Below are positions 42,343-50,785 of a stretch of DNA of 64,000 bases, piece after piece. The stretch covers positions 1 through 64,000 of the forward strand of contig JAVJSN010000006.1 in NCBI GenBank assembly GCA_040219355.1, in the 5' to 3' direction. Both the position numbers and the translations under genes were made by a program. Source of the stretch: MH13 sp040219355. Lineage in GTDB: Bacteria; Pseudomonadota; Alphaproteobacteria; Rhizobiales; MH13. How positions within the stretch are numbered: the stretch's first letter is position 1; each line of letters starts with the position of its first letter. The notes beneath the pieces were generated by a model, which was not told where the DNA came from, made no database searches, and saw nothing but the letters and a program-made list of their open reading frames with translations.

Positions 42343-43119
42343 TCAGTGCCCTATAACGGTGGCAGCGGGTGCGATGTTGATCCCAGCGTCGGTGAGCGCA
42401 GCGCGGATGGCTTTGCCCATCTCCAGAGCGCCGGGCGTATCGGAGTGGAAACAGATGGATTCAAACGCGATCTCGACGTCTTCGCCCTCAATGGTGGTGA
42501 CCGTCCCCTCTTTGCAGGCCTTCACACACTTGGCGGCGATCTGCTCAATGTTGGGTCGGCCAACCTGGCGGCGAAACACAATCGAACCCGAGGCGTCGTA
42601 GTCACGATCAGCGTAGAACTCGCGCACCACAGGAAGACCGTTTTGCTTGGCGATTTCGTAGGTCTTCGAAATGCCCATGCAAAACAGGATGGTGTCGCCA
42701 GAAACATCGGCGATCGTTTCGACCAGGTGACGGGAGAGCTGCTCATTGACCGCAGCCTCCATGTAGAGCGCGCCATGAGGCTTGATGTGCTGAAGCGATA
42801 CGCCGTGCCGACGACCAAATTCCCGCAGCGCACCAACTTGATAGATGATATCGTTGACCAGCTCTTCAGCGCTGGTCTCAATGCGCCTGCGTCCAAAGCC
42901 CTGAAGATCATTGTAGCCCGGGTGCGCACCCAGTCCCACGCCGTATTTTCCGGCCAGTTGAACCACGCGGTTCATGGAGTTGGGGTCACCGGCGTGAAAA
43001 CCTGTGGCAACGTTGGCTGAACTGATAAGCGCCATGATGTCTTCATCGGGGGCATCACCGAGCATCCATTGGCCGAACCCCTCGCCCATATCGCAATTCA
43101 GATCGACCACGCTCTTCAT
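42343..43119 (-). CDS. pxpA: 5-oxoprolinase subunit A (LamB/YcsF family)
   Basis: About 258 residues from ATG 43119. A longer frame to 43221 runs into the intergenic region. VDLNCDMGEGFGQW at the start, CNFHAG-like GFHAGDPNSMNRVV near residue 48, LGAHPGYND near 70, and VKPHGALYM-like IKPHGALYMEA near 116 are the LamB/YcsF signature. It catalyses the hydrolysis step of 5-oxoprolinase. It is the first gene of an 11-gene minus-strand run. The divergent LysR gene at 43346 is the likely regulator, with 226 bases between them. Confidence 0.93.
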   Translation of the reverse strand: MKSVVDLNCDMGEGFGQWMLGDAPDEDIMALISSANVATGFHAGDPNSMNRVVQLAGKYGVGLGAHPGYNDLQGFGRRRIETSAEELVNDIIYQVGALREFGRRHGVSLQHIKPHGALYMEAAVNEQLSRHLVETIADVSGDTILFCMGISKTYEIAKQNGLPVVREFYADRDYDASGSIVFRRQVGRPNIEQIAAKCVKACKEGTVTTIEGEDVEIAFESICFHSDTPGALEMGKAIRAALTDAGINIAPAATVIGH

Positions 43120-43345
43120 CAACAACCACCTTACTGGATGGATCACAGGCTTCCAAAAGCGCCCCCGAATGAAAAGTTCTATTTTTTGTGGAAGCAATAT
43201 CGAAAAATGCGATACTCTCAAGAATATGGTTTTTACAAATGAAAACAGTTATTAAGAGTGGTGTTCTAGCGACCTTTTGTTGGCTCTGACGCGATATGAT
43301 AATTTGATATCTTTGTTTCAAATGACAAGAGATTAGGCAAAGCGC

Positions 43346-44257
43346 ATGAATTTGAGGCACCTGAAATATTTCGTTGCCACTGCAGAAACGGGCCAAGTGA
43401 GCCGCGCGGCCAACGCGCTGTCAATTTCACAGTCTTCCGTTACGAGTGCGATCAAGGAGCTTGAGCAGACGCTGGACACGGCGTTGTTTCATCGAACATC
43501 ACACGGCATGGAACTCACCGAGACCGGCCGTGAGTTCCTTTCCTCCTGCAAAGACATTTTGGAGAAGGTGGACGAGGCGACGAGGCTTTCCCGGCGCCCC
43601 AGCGAGTTGACCGGCGCGCTTTCAATCGCCGCAACTTACACGGTGATCGGCTATTTCCTGCCCTACCATCTTGATCGGCTTGCTCAGCTACACCCCGGCC
43701 TTGATATCACGTTGCACGAACTTAACCGCGAGAGCATCGAAGAAGGGCTTTTGTCCAATCGATTTGATATGGCGGTTCTGCTGACGTCGAACCTCAGCAA
43801 CCCACATCTTGAAACGGAGACGTTGATGCGCTCGCCGCGGCGCCTTTGGGTGCCCAGTGGTCACCGCTTCGCGCGTGCCGGCAAGGCGACATTCAAAGAT
43901 GTCGCACAGGAAGACTACATCATGCTGACGGTGGATGAGGCGGCGCACACGACGATGCGCTATTGGAGCGAGACCAACTACACACCGCGCACCAAACTGC
44001 GCACCTCTTCAGTGGAAGCCGTGCGCTCAATGGTTGCCAATGGGCGCGGTGTCACCATTTTATCGGACATGGTCTACCGGCCATGGTCACTGGAGGGCAA
44101 ACGCCTGGAAACAGCAGCAACTGACGTGAGCTTGCCGTCGATGGATGTGGGCCTCGCCTGGGATCGAGCCGCTGACTTCTCGCCACCGATGAGCGTGCTA
44201 CGTGACTATTTCCACCAAGCCTACGTCACGCCGCAGGTTGGCCCTCAGCACCGATAG
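43346..44257 (+). CDS. LysR-family transcriptional regulator
   Basis: A 303-residue LTTR with an N-terminal winged helix (MNLRHLKYFVATAETGQVSR, then LSISQSSVTSAIKELEQ) and a C-terminal effector-binding domain. It is divergent from pxpA, the usual LysR layout, so it probably activates the lactam/biotin run in response to its substrate. The AT-rich intergenic region (43120-43345) should hold the T-N11-A sites. I did not see an unambiguous one. Confidence 0.88.
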   Translation: MNLRHLKYFVATAETGQVSRAANALSISQSSVTSAIKELEQTLDTALFHRTSHGMELTETGREFLSSCKDILEKVDEATRLSRRPSELTGALSIAATYTVIGYFLPYHLDRLAQLHPGLDITLHELNRESIEEGLLSNRFDMAVLLTSNLSNPHLETETLMRSPRRLWVPSGHRFARAGKATFKDVAQEDYIMLTVDEAAHTTMRYWSETNYTPRTKLRTSSVEAVRSMVANGRGVTILSDMVYRPWSLEGKRLETAATDVSLPSMDVGLAWDRAADFSPPMSVLRDYFHQAYVTPQVGPQHR

Positions 44258-44276
44258 TGGCGCAGATCTGGCATCT

Positions 44277-45134
44277 TCATTGCCCAGGTGTCTCACCGCC
44301 AATGGACCTGGATAGCGATGCGGCGGCTTCGATCACGGCATTGCTCAATAGGGTAATCTGTTCCAGGCCGACACGACTTGTAGGCCCTGATACGGAGATC
44401 CCCGCGACAGCCTCCCTGCTCATGTCGAACACCGGTGCCGCGATGCATCGCATGCCTAGGTTTTTCTCCTCGCCATCAATTGCGAAACCGCGCTCGCGTG
44501 TTTCCGCCAAGTCGGCGCGTAAGGCGTCCAGGTCAGTGATGGTGTGCTTGGTGAAAGCTTGCGGACTGTGCGCCGCAAACACACGTTGCAGGCGCTCCTC
44601 GTCCATATGAGCGAGCAATGCTTTACCGATACCAGACGCGTGCATTGGCGAAAGAGTGCCCGGCGGAAAGAAGGCCCGAATGCTCTCATGAGTTTCCACC
44701 TGGCCGATAAACAGCACCGAGCCATTGCGCTCCATACCCAGATTGGCGGTCTCTCCTGTCTGCTCCATCAGCTTGCGCAAGACGGGGCGAGCGCGATCAA
44801 CAAGGCTGGAACGCCGCAGGAAACGAGCGCCGATGACAAAGGCTCGCGCACCAATGTGCCATACTTGCTCGTCGGCATCGAACTCCACCAAGCCGCGCCC
44901 TTCAAGCGTCACCAGAATGCGGTACACGGTGGCTGGCGACTGACCCATCTGTGAGGCCAATGTCGACAGTGTCTTGCCTTGGGCCTCGCTCAAGAACTCA
45001 AAAACCGCCATTGCGCGATCGAGCGATTTGATGGTGTTTTGGGCCGTTTTGTCATCCCAGCCGCGCGGTCGTCCGCGCGCACGATGGCGCTCCTGTTCTG
45101 GCAATTTCAGCTCTTCCATGGCATCCTCAATCAC
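44277..45134 (-). CDS. bhcR: IclR-family regulator of the beta-hydroxyaspartate cycle
   Basis: A 285-residue IclR protein. The winged helix covers VFEFLSEAQGKTLSTLASQM and QSPATVYRILVTLEGRGLVE. The effector domain follows, with SGIGKALLAHMDEE. Its position, divergent from bhcABCD, matches BhcR in Paracoccus, which binds the bhc promoter and responds to glyoxylate. Inverted ATGAAA/TTTCAT elements lie just upstream of its start and before bhcA, and are candidate binding sites. An alternative ATG lies at 45119. Confidence 0.88.
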   Translation of the reverse strand: MIEDAMEELKLPEQERHRARGRPRGWDDKTAQNTIKSLDRAMAVFEFLSEAQGKTLSTLASQMGQSPATVYRILVTLEGRGLVEFDADEQVWHIGARAFVIGARFLRRSSLVDRARPVLRKLMEQTGETANLGMERNGSVLFIGQVETHESIRAFFPPGTLSPMHASGIGKALLAHMDEERLQRVFAAHSPQAFTKHTITDLDALRADLAETRERGFAIDGEEKNLGMRCIAAPVFDMSREAVAGISVSGPTSRVGLEQITLLSNAVIEAAASLSRSIGGETPGQ

Positions 45135-45137
45135 TAA

Positions 45138-45163
45138 ATGAAATCTTGTTTCATTATATGAAA
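45138..45163. promoter_or_regulatory. Candidate BhcR operator: alternating ATGAAA/TTTCAT hexamers
   Basis: ATGAAA (45138-45143), TTTCAT (45149-45154) and ATGAAA (45158-45163) alternate in orientation. The first two form ATGAAA-N5-TTTCAT, the last two TTTCAT-N3-ATGAAA. They lie immediately upstream of the bhcR start, suggesting autoregulation. Protein binding is inferred. Confidence 0.55.
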
Positions 45164-45194
45164 AATATAAACGTTTGACAAGATTGATTTATTT

Positions 45195-45210
45195 TTGAAA
45201 TTCCGTTTCT
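45195..45210. promoter_or_regulatory. Second candidate BhcR site upstream of bhcA
   Basis: TTGAAA-N5-TTTCTG has the same five-base spacing as the ATGAAA-N5-TTTCAT site 57 bases away, that is, between five and six helical turns. It lies 77 bases before bhcA. Confidence 0.45.
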
Positions 45211-45286
45211 GAAAAAAGATTTCAAAAAAATTTCCTTCCCTGGAACTTCTGCGTATGGTCAGCGCCAAGATGCGAAGGAGGCGGCT

Positions 45287-46477
45287 ATGAGCTTGCAAAA
45301 TCCAGTTTTCATTCCAGGGCCTACAAACATTCCCGAAATCCTGCGGAAGGCATGCGATATGCCAACGGTCGATCATCGCTCGCCGTTTTTCGGCACTATC
45401 CTGCATCCGGCGCTCGACAAAGTACGCCGCATTCTCAAGAGCCAAAGCGCTGAAATCTTTATTTTCCCATCCACAGGGACAGGTGGATGGGAAACGGCTT
45501 TGACCAACACGCTGAGCGCGGGCGACAAAGTTCTCTCAGCGCGCAACGGCATGTTCTCCCATCGCTGGATCGATATGTGCCAGCGGCACGGCCTGGACGT
45601 TGAAGTGGTTGAAACACCATGGGGCCATGGCCTGCCTGCCGATCGCTATGCTGAGATTTTGAAGGCCGACAGAGCCCATACGATCAAGGCAGTGCTTGCC
45701 ACGCACAATGAGACAGCGACGGGCGTGCGCTCGAACATTTCTGCCGTGCGCAAGGCTCTTGATGATGCTGACCACCCTGCTCTGTTGCTGGTTGATGGTG
45801 TTTCATCGATCGCTTCAATGGATTTCCGCTTCGACGAGTGGGGCGTCGACGTCGCCGTGACAGGGTCGCAAAAAGGTTTCATGCTCAGCGCTGGTTTGGC
45901 CATTGTTGGCTTCAGCGAAAAGGCGATGGAGGCGACCAAATCCGCCAAGCTGCCGCGCACATTCTTTGACGTTCATGACATGCGCAAAGGCTATGAGAAC
46001 AGCGCCTACCCCTACACGCCGACGATCGGCCTCATCAACGGGCTCAACACGGCCTGTCAGATGATCCTGGACGAAGGCTTGGAGAATGTCTTTGATCGCC
46101 ACCACCGGATTGCCGAAGGTGTTCGACAGGCTGTTGCCGCATGGGGCCTAGAGCTTTGCGCAGCTTCGTCAGACGTGTACTCTGATACGGTGAGCGCGAT
46201 CAAAACACCTACCGGCTTCAATGCCACAAGCATCGTCACGCACGCCGCTAGCACATACGGCGTTGCCTTTGGTGTGGGGCTTGGGGAAGTTGCAGGCAAA
46301 GTATTCCGCATCGGCCATCTGGGAAGCCTAACCGACGTGATGACGTTGAGCGGTATTGCGACTGCCGAGATGTGTATGGCCGATCTTGGCCTCGATATTG
46401 AACTGGGGTCTGGTGTTGCTGCAGCCCAAAATTACTATCGCGGTCATCCCGCGATCGCTCCCAAGCTTGCCGCCTAG
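45287..46477 (+). CDS. bhcA: Aspartate-glyoxylate aminotransferase
   Basis: A 396-residue class V PLP aminotransferase. FIPGPTNIPEILRKACDMPT is the typical SGAT/BhcA start. The PLP lysine is in VTGSQKGFMLSAGLAIVGFS, and GHLGSLTDVMTLSGIA closes the family pattern. It forms glycine from glyoxylate with aspartate as amino donor, the regenerating first step of the beta-hydroxyaspartate cycle. AGGAGGCGGCT precedes the ATG. Identification rests on the motifs plus the exact bhcRABCD order. Confidence 0.9.
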   Translation: MSLQNPVFIPGPTNIPEILRKACDMPTVDHRSPFFGTILHPALDKVRRILKSQSAEIFIFPSTGTGGWETALTNTLSAGDKVLSARNGMFSHRWIDMCQRHGLDVEVVETPWGHGLPADRYAEILKADRAHTIKAVLATHNETATGVRSNISAVRKALDDADHPALLLVDGVSSIASMDFRFDEWGVDVAVTGSQKGFMLSAGLAIVGFSEKAMEATKSAKLPRTFFDVHDMRKGYENSAYPYTPTIGLINGLNTACQMILDEGLENVFDRHHRIAEGVRQAVAAWGLELCAASSDVYSDTVSAIKTPTGFNATSIVTHAASTYGVAFGVGLGEVAGKVFRIGHLGSLTDVMTLSGIATAEMCMADLGLDIELGSGVAAAQNYYRGHPAIAPKLAA

Positions 46478-46490
46478 AAGGACTTTGCTG

Positions 46491-47441
46491 ATGTACATTC
46501 CCACCTACGATGATGTCCTGGCCGCGCATAAGCGCATCGAACCGCACATTCATCGCACACCCATTCTGACCTCGTCCTACTTCAACGACCTTGTCGGTGC
46601 GCAGCTTTTTTTTAAATGCGAAAACTTCCAAAAAGCTGGAGCTTTCAAGGTACGCGGCGCTTCCAACGCTGTGTTTGGTCTGTCGGATGAGGATGCCAAG
46701 CAGGGCGTGGCAACGCATTCCTCGGGCAACCATGCGCTGTCGCTGAGCTACGCCGCCGGACGGCGCGGCATCCCTTGCAACGTCGTGATGCCGCGCACCG
46801 CTCCGCAAGCGAAAAAGGATGCCGTTCGGGGTTATGGTGGCATTATCACGGAGTGTGAACCATCGACATCAAGCCGCGAGGCGGTGTTCGCCGAAGTTCA
46901 AGCCAAGACCGGCGGCGATTTCGTGCACCCCTACAATGATCCGCGAGTAATCGCCGGCCAAGGAACCTGCTCGCGCGAGCTTATGGAGCAAACGGACGGG
47001 GTCGATATGGTGATTGCACCGATCGGCGGTGGCGGGATGATTTCCGGCACCTGCCTAACGCTTTCGAACATCGCGCCGGAGACAGAGATCATCGCAGCAG
47101 AGCCCGAGCAGGCAGACGATGCTTATCGCAGCTTCAAAGCCGGCCATATCATCGCTGACGATGCACCCGATACCATTGCCGACGGGCTGAAAGTGCCGCT
47201 CAAAGAGCTGACTTGGCACTTCGTTTCCAACCATGTCACCGACATTCTGACAGCCTCAGAACAAGAGATCATCGATGCGATGAAACTGACCTGGAAACGC
47301 ATGAAGATTGTCATGGAGGCAAGCTGCGCGGTGCCGCTCGCTACCATTTTGAAAAATAAGGACCGGTTCGCGGGCAAGCGAGTCGGCGTCATCATCACCG
47401 GCGGCAATGTCGATCTCGACACACTGCCATGGATCAAATGA
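46491..47441 (+). CDS. bhcB: erythro-beta-hydroxyaspartate dehydratase
   Basis: About 316 residues from ATG 46491, thirteen bases after bhcA. Fold type II PLP enzyme of the serine/threonine dehydratase group: KCENFQKAGAFKVRGA holds the PLP lysine, SSGNHALSLSYAAG and the glycine-rich APIGGGGMISG bind the phosphate. It removes water from (2R,3S)-beta-hydroxyaspartate to give iminosuccinate. Third enzymatic step of the cycle, and placed between the aminotransferase and the aldolase as in Paracoccus. Confidence 0.9.
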   Translation: MYIPTYDDVLAAHKRIEPHIHRTPILTSSYFNDLVGAQLFFKCENFQKAGAFKVRGASNAVFGLSDEDAKQGVATHSSGNHALSLSYAAGRRGIPCNVVMPRTAPQAKKDAVRGYGGIITECEPSTSSREAVFAEVQAKTGGDFVHPYNDPRVIAGQGTCSRELMEQTDGVDMVIAPIGGGGMISGTCLTLSNIAPETEIIAAEPEQADDAYRSFKAGHIIADDAPDTIADGLKVPLKELTWHFVSNHVTDILTASEQEIIDAMKLTWKRMKIVMEASCAVPLATILKNKDRFAGKRVGVIITGGNVDLDTLPWIK

Positions 47442-47468
47442 TCGAAGATCAAAAAGGGAGATAATGCG

Positions 47469-48632
47469 ATGAACGCACCTGTGAACATCAACGCACTGGA
47501 AGTGGGATACGACGTTCCGGCCGTCCCAGGCATGGACGAAGCAACGATTCAAACGCCATGCCTCGTCTTGGATCTCGACGCGCTTGAGCGAAACATCAGA
47601 AAAATGGGTGACTATGCCAAGTCCAAGGGCATGCGCCACCGCGTTCACGGCAAGATGCACAAATCGGTTGATGTGGCGAAGCTGCAGATTGAAATGGGCG
47701 GTGCCTGCGGCGTGTGCTGCCAGAAAGTTTCAGAAGCGGAAGTCTTCGCCCGTGGTGGTATCAAGGACGTGCTGGTGTCTAATCAGGTCCGCGACCCGGC
47801 CAAGATTGACCGTCTGGCGCGCATCCCAACGCTTGGCGCTCGCGCTATTTGCTGTGTCGACGATGTGGCCAATGTCGCTGATCTTTCCGCGGCAGCTCAA
47901 CAGCACGGAACGCAAATCGAGTGCCTGGTGGAGATCGACTGCGGCGCTGGCCGCTGCGGCGTGACCACAACGCCAGCGGTTGTTGAAATCGCCAAGGCCA
48001 TCGACGCCGCGCCGGGGCTGAAGTTCTCTGGATTGCAGGCCTATCAGGGCGCCATGCAGCACATGGATTCCTACGAGGATCGCAAAGCGAAGATCGACAT
48101 CGCTGTGGCGATGGTGAAAGACGCCGTGGACACCCTGAAAGCCGAAGGCTTGGACTGCGATATCGTCGGCGGTGGCGGCACAGGCTCTTATTATTTTGAG
48201 AGCACATCGGGCGTTTACAATGAGCTTCAGTGCGGCTCCTACGCCTTTATGGATGCCGATTATGGCCGCATCCTCGACAAGGACGGCAACCGCATCGACC
48301 AAGGCGAATGGGAAAATGCGCTGTTCATCCTGACCAGCGTGATGAGCCACGCCAAGGCAGACAAAGCCATCGTTGATGCCGGCCTCAAAGCCCAGTCGGT
48401 AGACAGTGGCCTGCCGTTTATCTTCGGTCGTGACGACGTCGAGTACGTCAAATGCTCAGATGAGCACGGCGTTGTCGCCGATCCCAAAGGCGCGCTGAAG
48501 GTCAATGACAAGCTGCGCCTGGTCCCGGGCCACTGCGACCCAACCTGCAATGTGCACGACTGGTATGTCGGCGTGCGCGGCGGCAAGGTGGAATCCCTCT
48601 GGCCAGTGTCGGCGCGCGGCAAAGCCTACTAG
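47469..48632 (+). CDS. bhcC: beta-Hydroxyaspartate aldolase
   Basis: A 387-residue fold type III PLP enzyme like D-threonine aldolase and D-serine dehydratase. QTPCLVLDLDALERNIRKM leads into KMHKSVDVAKLQIE. The metal-binding C-terminal part has LVPGHCDPTCNVHDWYVG (H and C residues). It condenses glycine and glyoxylate to (2R,3S)-beta-hydroxyaspartate, the second step. A good ribosome binding site (GGGAGATA) precedes ATG 47469, which lies 27 bases after bhcB. Confidence 0.92.
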   Translation: MNAPVNINALEVGYDVPAVPGMDEATIQTPCLVLDLDALERNIRKMGDYAKSKGMRHRVHGKMHKSVDVAKLQIEMGGACGVCCQKVSEAEVFARGGIKDVLVSNQVRDPAKIDRLARIPTLGARAICCVDDVANVADLSAAAQQHGTQIECLVEIDCGAGRCGVTTTPAVVEIAKAIDAAPGLKFSGLQAYQGAMQHMDSYEDRKAKIDIAVAMVKDAVDTLKAEGLDCDIVGGGGTGSYYFESTSGVYNELQCGSYAFMDADYGRILDKDGNRIDQGEWENALFILTSVMSHAKADKAIVDAGLKAQSVDSGLPFIFGRDDVEYVKCSDEHGVVADPKGALKVNDKLRLVPGHCDPTCNVHDWYVGVRGGKVESLWPVSARGKAY

Positions 48633-48660
48633 GGCCAAGGCCAAGACACTTGGTTCCAAC

Positions 48661-48690
48661 GCCCGCGCGGCCCCTTTTTCTCGCGCGGGC
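48661..48690 (+). terminator. Intercistronic hairpin between bhcC and bhcD
   Basis: GCCCGCGCG (48661-48669) pairs perfectly with CGCGCGGGC (48682-48690) around a 12-base loop, followed by GCTTCTGTTTT. It lies in the 85-base gap before bhcD. It may be a leaky terminator or an mRNA-stabilising element that sets bhcD lower than bhcABC. Confidence 0.6.
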
Positions 48691-48717
48691 GCTTCTGTTT
48701 TCCAAAGGACGAATGAC

Positions 48718-49683
48718 ATGTGGATTGTGCCCGAACGGGAGATTGCCGACCTGATGACCCGCGAGGCGGCGTTCAATGCCGTTGAGAAGGTTTTTGCCGC
48801 CATGGCGTCGGGCGATGCCTATAATTTTCCGGTGGTGCGTGAGGCGATCGGCCATGTCGATGCGCTTTACGGTTTCAAAGGCGGCTTCGACCGGGCCGGC
48901 CTGACGCTCGGCTTGAAGGCTGGCGGCTACTGGCCGAACAATCTTGAAACCCAAGGCATCATCAACCACCAATCCACCGTGTTTCTGTTCGACCCCGATA
49001 CAGGCCGCGCGAAAGCGATGGTCGGCGGCAATTTGTTGACAGCCCTGCGAACCGCAGCGGCGTCTTCGGTGTCCATCAAACATTTGGCGCGCGAGGACGC
49101 GAAGATCATCGGCATGGTCGGTGCCGGCCATCAGGCAACATTCCAGCTGCGCGCTGCGCTTGAACAGCGGTCCTTTGAGAAGGTCATCGGCTGGAACTTT
49201 CATCCGGAGATGCTGCCGAACATTGAAAAGGTCGCGCAGGAAGCTGGCCTGCCGTTCGAGGCGGTGGAATTGGACGGCATGCAAGGCGCCGATGTGATCA
49301 TCTCGATCACCTCCTCGCACGATGCGATCCTCATGGCCGATCAGGTGAGCCCCGGCACGCATATCGCCTGCATGGGAACCGACACCAAGGGCAAGCAGGA
49401 AGTGGACCCCAAACTCCTGCAAAAATCCGTCGTCTTCACCGACGAAGTGGCGCAGTCGATCAGCATTGGCGAGGCGCAGCATGCCGTTGGCCAAGGCCTG
49501 ATCAAGGAAAGCGACGTCAACCAGATCGGCGCGGTTATCAATGGCACCCATGACGGGCGGACGGGCACTGACCAGATCACGCTGTTTGATGGCACCGGCG
49601 TTGGCCTGCAAGACCTCGCGGTTGCCGCCAGCGTGGTTGACCTGGCGATTGAAAAAGGCATCGCTATCGAGGTTGATTTCTAA
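48718..49683 (+). CDS. bhcD: Iminosuccinate reductase
   Basis: About 321 residues from ATG 48718 (AAAGGACGAATGAC upstream). It belongs to the ornithine cyclodeaminase/mu-crystallin family, with the NAD-binding IIGMVGAGHQATFQLRA near residue 128 and GGNLLTALRTAAASSVSIKHLA before it. It reduces iminosuccinate to L-aspartate, which donates its amino group in the bhcA step, closing the cycle with net formation of oxaloacetate from two glyoxylates. A longer upstream frame overlaps the hairpin and was not used. Confidence 0.9.
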   Translation: MWIVPEREIADLMTREAAFNAVEKVFAAMASGDAYNFPVVREAIGHVDALYGFKGGFDRAGLTLGLKAGGYWPNNLETQGIINHQSTVFLFDPDTGRAKAMVGGNLLTALRTAAASSVSIKHLAREDAKIIGMVGAGHQATFQLRAALEQRSFEKVIGWNFHPEMLPNIEKVAQEAGLPFEAVELDGMQGADVIISITSSHDAILMADQVSPGTHIACMGTDTKGKQEVDPKLLQKSVVFTDEVAQSISIGEAQHAVGQGLIKESDVNQIGAVINGTHDGRTGTDQITLFDGTGVGLQDLAVAASVVDLAIEKGIAIEVDF

Positions 49684-49724
49684 CCTCGGCCTAGCGGCCG
49701 CCTTTTTGCAAAGTCACCCATGCT

Positions 49725-50708
49725 ATGCGCGTTCTGATCAATGGGTTCGGCCGGATCGGTCGAACCCTTCTGCGTCAAATTCTGACCAACCCAGTCCATG
49801 CCGACATCACGGTCGCCGGCATCAACGATATCGCGGCGCTGGAAACCTGCGCCTATCTGTTCCGCTACGATTCGGTGTTCGGCCCCTTTCCCGGGTCGGT
49901 CGAGCACGGGCCGGATGCGCTGATTGTCGATGGCAAGGCGATCGCTTTTTCGTCCTTTGCCGACCTCTCGCAGGCCGATCTGACCGGTGTCGATCTGGTT
50001 CTTGAGTGCACCGGAAAGGCACAAACGCGCCATGTCGCCGAACGTGGTCTGACCGCTGGCGCCAGGGCTGTTCTCATCTCCGGGCCATCGGATGCCGCCG
50101 ATGTGACGGCGGTTCTCGGCGCTAACGAGGAGGCCATCGGCAACGCCTCCATCGTTTCGAATGCGTCGTGCACCACCAATGCCATCGCACCGCTTTTGAA
50201 AGCGCTGGATTCGGCGCTTGGGATCGCGCGCGCGCATATCACAACCATCCATTGCTACACGGGCAGCCAGCCGACAGTGGATGCGCCGGCGGCGACCTTG
50301 GAGCGCAGCCGCGCGGCAGCCGTTTCCATGGTGCCGACCAGCACCAGCGCAGCGACGCAAGTAACCCGCGTGCTGCCTTCGATGGCCGACAAGCTCACCG
50401 TCTCGGCGGTGCGCGTGCCTTGCATCAGCGTCTCGGCCATCGACGCGGTCTTGCAGTTTGAACGACCGATCGAGGCCATTAAGGACCGGCTTCGTGACCT
50501 GTTTCAAGACTCACCGCTTATCGGCATCACCAACGATCTGTGTGTGTCGACCGATATGCGCGCGCAGCCGGAGTCTCTGGTGCTGGCGCTGCCGGAGACG
50601 CGAACGCTTGGCGACCATCAGATGCGCCTCTTCGGCTGGTACGACAATGAATGGGGCTTCTCGGCGCGCATGATCGACATGGCCCGACTGATGGCGGCGC
50701 GATCCTGA
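49725..50708 (+). CDS. Glyceraldehyde-3-phosphate dehydrogenase-family enzyme
   Basis: A 327-residue protein. INGFGRIGRTLLRQI starts the NAD-binding domain, the catalytic cysteine is in SNASCTTNAIAPLLKAL, and GWYDNEWGFSARMIDM closes it. The acceptor loop reads CYTGSQPTVDAPAATLERS where typical GAPDH has YTxDQ-x-LD-x-xH-x-DLRR. The histidine and arginine of that loop differ, so it may instead be an erythrose-4-phosphate dehydrogenase-like or divergent enzyme. It lies 41 bases after bhcD on the same strand and could be co-transcribed, linking oxaloacetate formation to gluconeogenesis. Confidence 0.83.
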   Translation: MRVLINGFGRIGRTLLRQILTNPVHADITVAGINDIAALETCAYLFRYDSVFGPFPGSVEHGPDALIVDGKAIAFSSFADLSQADLTGVDLVLECTGKAQTRHVAERGLTAGARAVLISGPSDAADVTAVLGANEEAIGNASIVSNASCTTNAIAPLLKALDSALGIARAHITTIHCYTGSQPTVDAPAATLERSRAAAVSMVPTSTSAATQVTRVLPSMADKLTVSAVRVPCISVSAIDAVLQFERPIEAIKDRLRDLFQDSPLIGITNDLCVSTDMRAQPESLVLALPETRTLGDHQMRLFGWYDNEWGFSARMIDMARLMAARS

Positions 50709-50785
50709 GTTAAAGGTCAAACTTTTCGTTGCAAGGCTCTTGCGCCGGACCCAAGGGCATAGCCTAAAGCCCTTGGCCGGAGAGC

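Noticed and set aside
48502..49611. Long open frame (369 codons) on the minus strand opposite bhcD
   Set aside because: It is the mirror of a GC-rich gene with clear motifs on the plus strand; the antisense protein has no recognisable domain.
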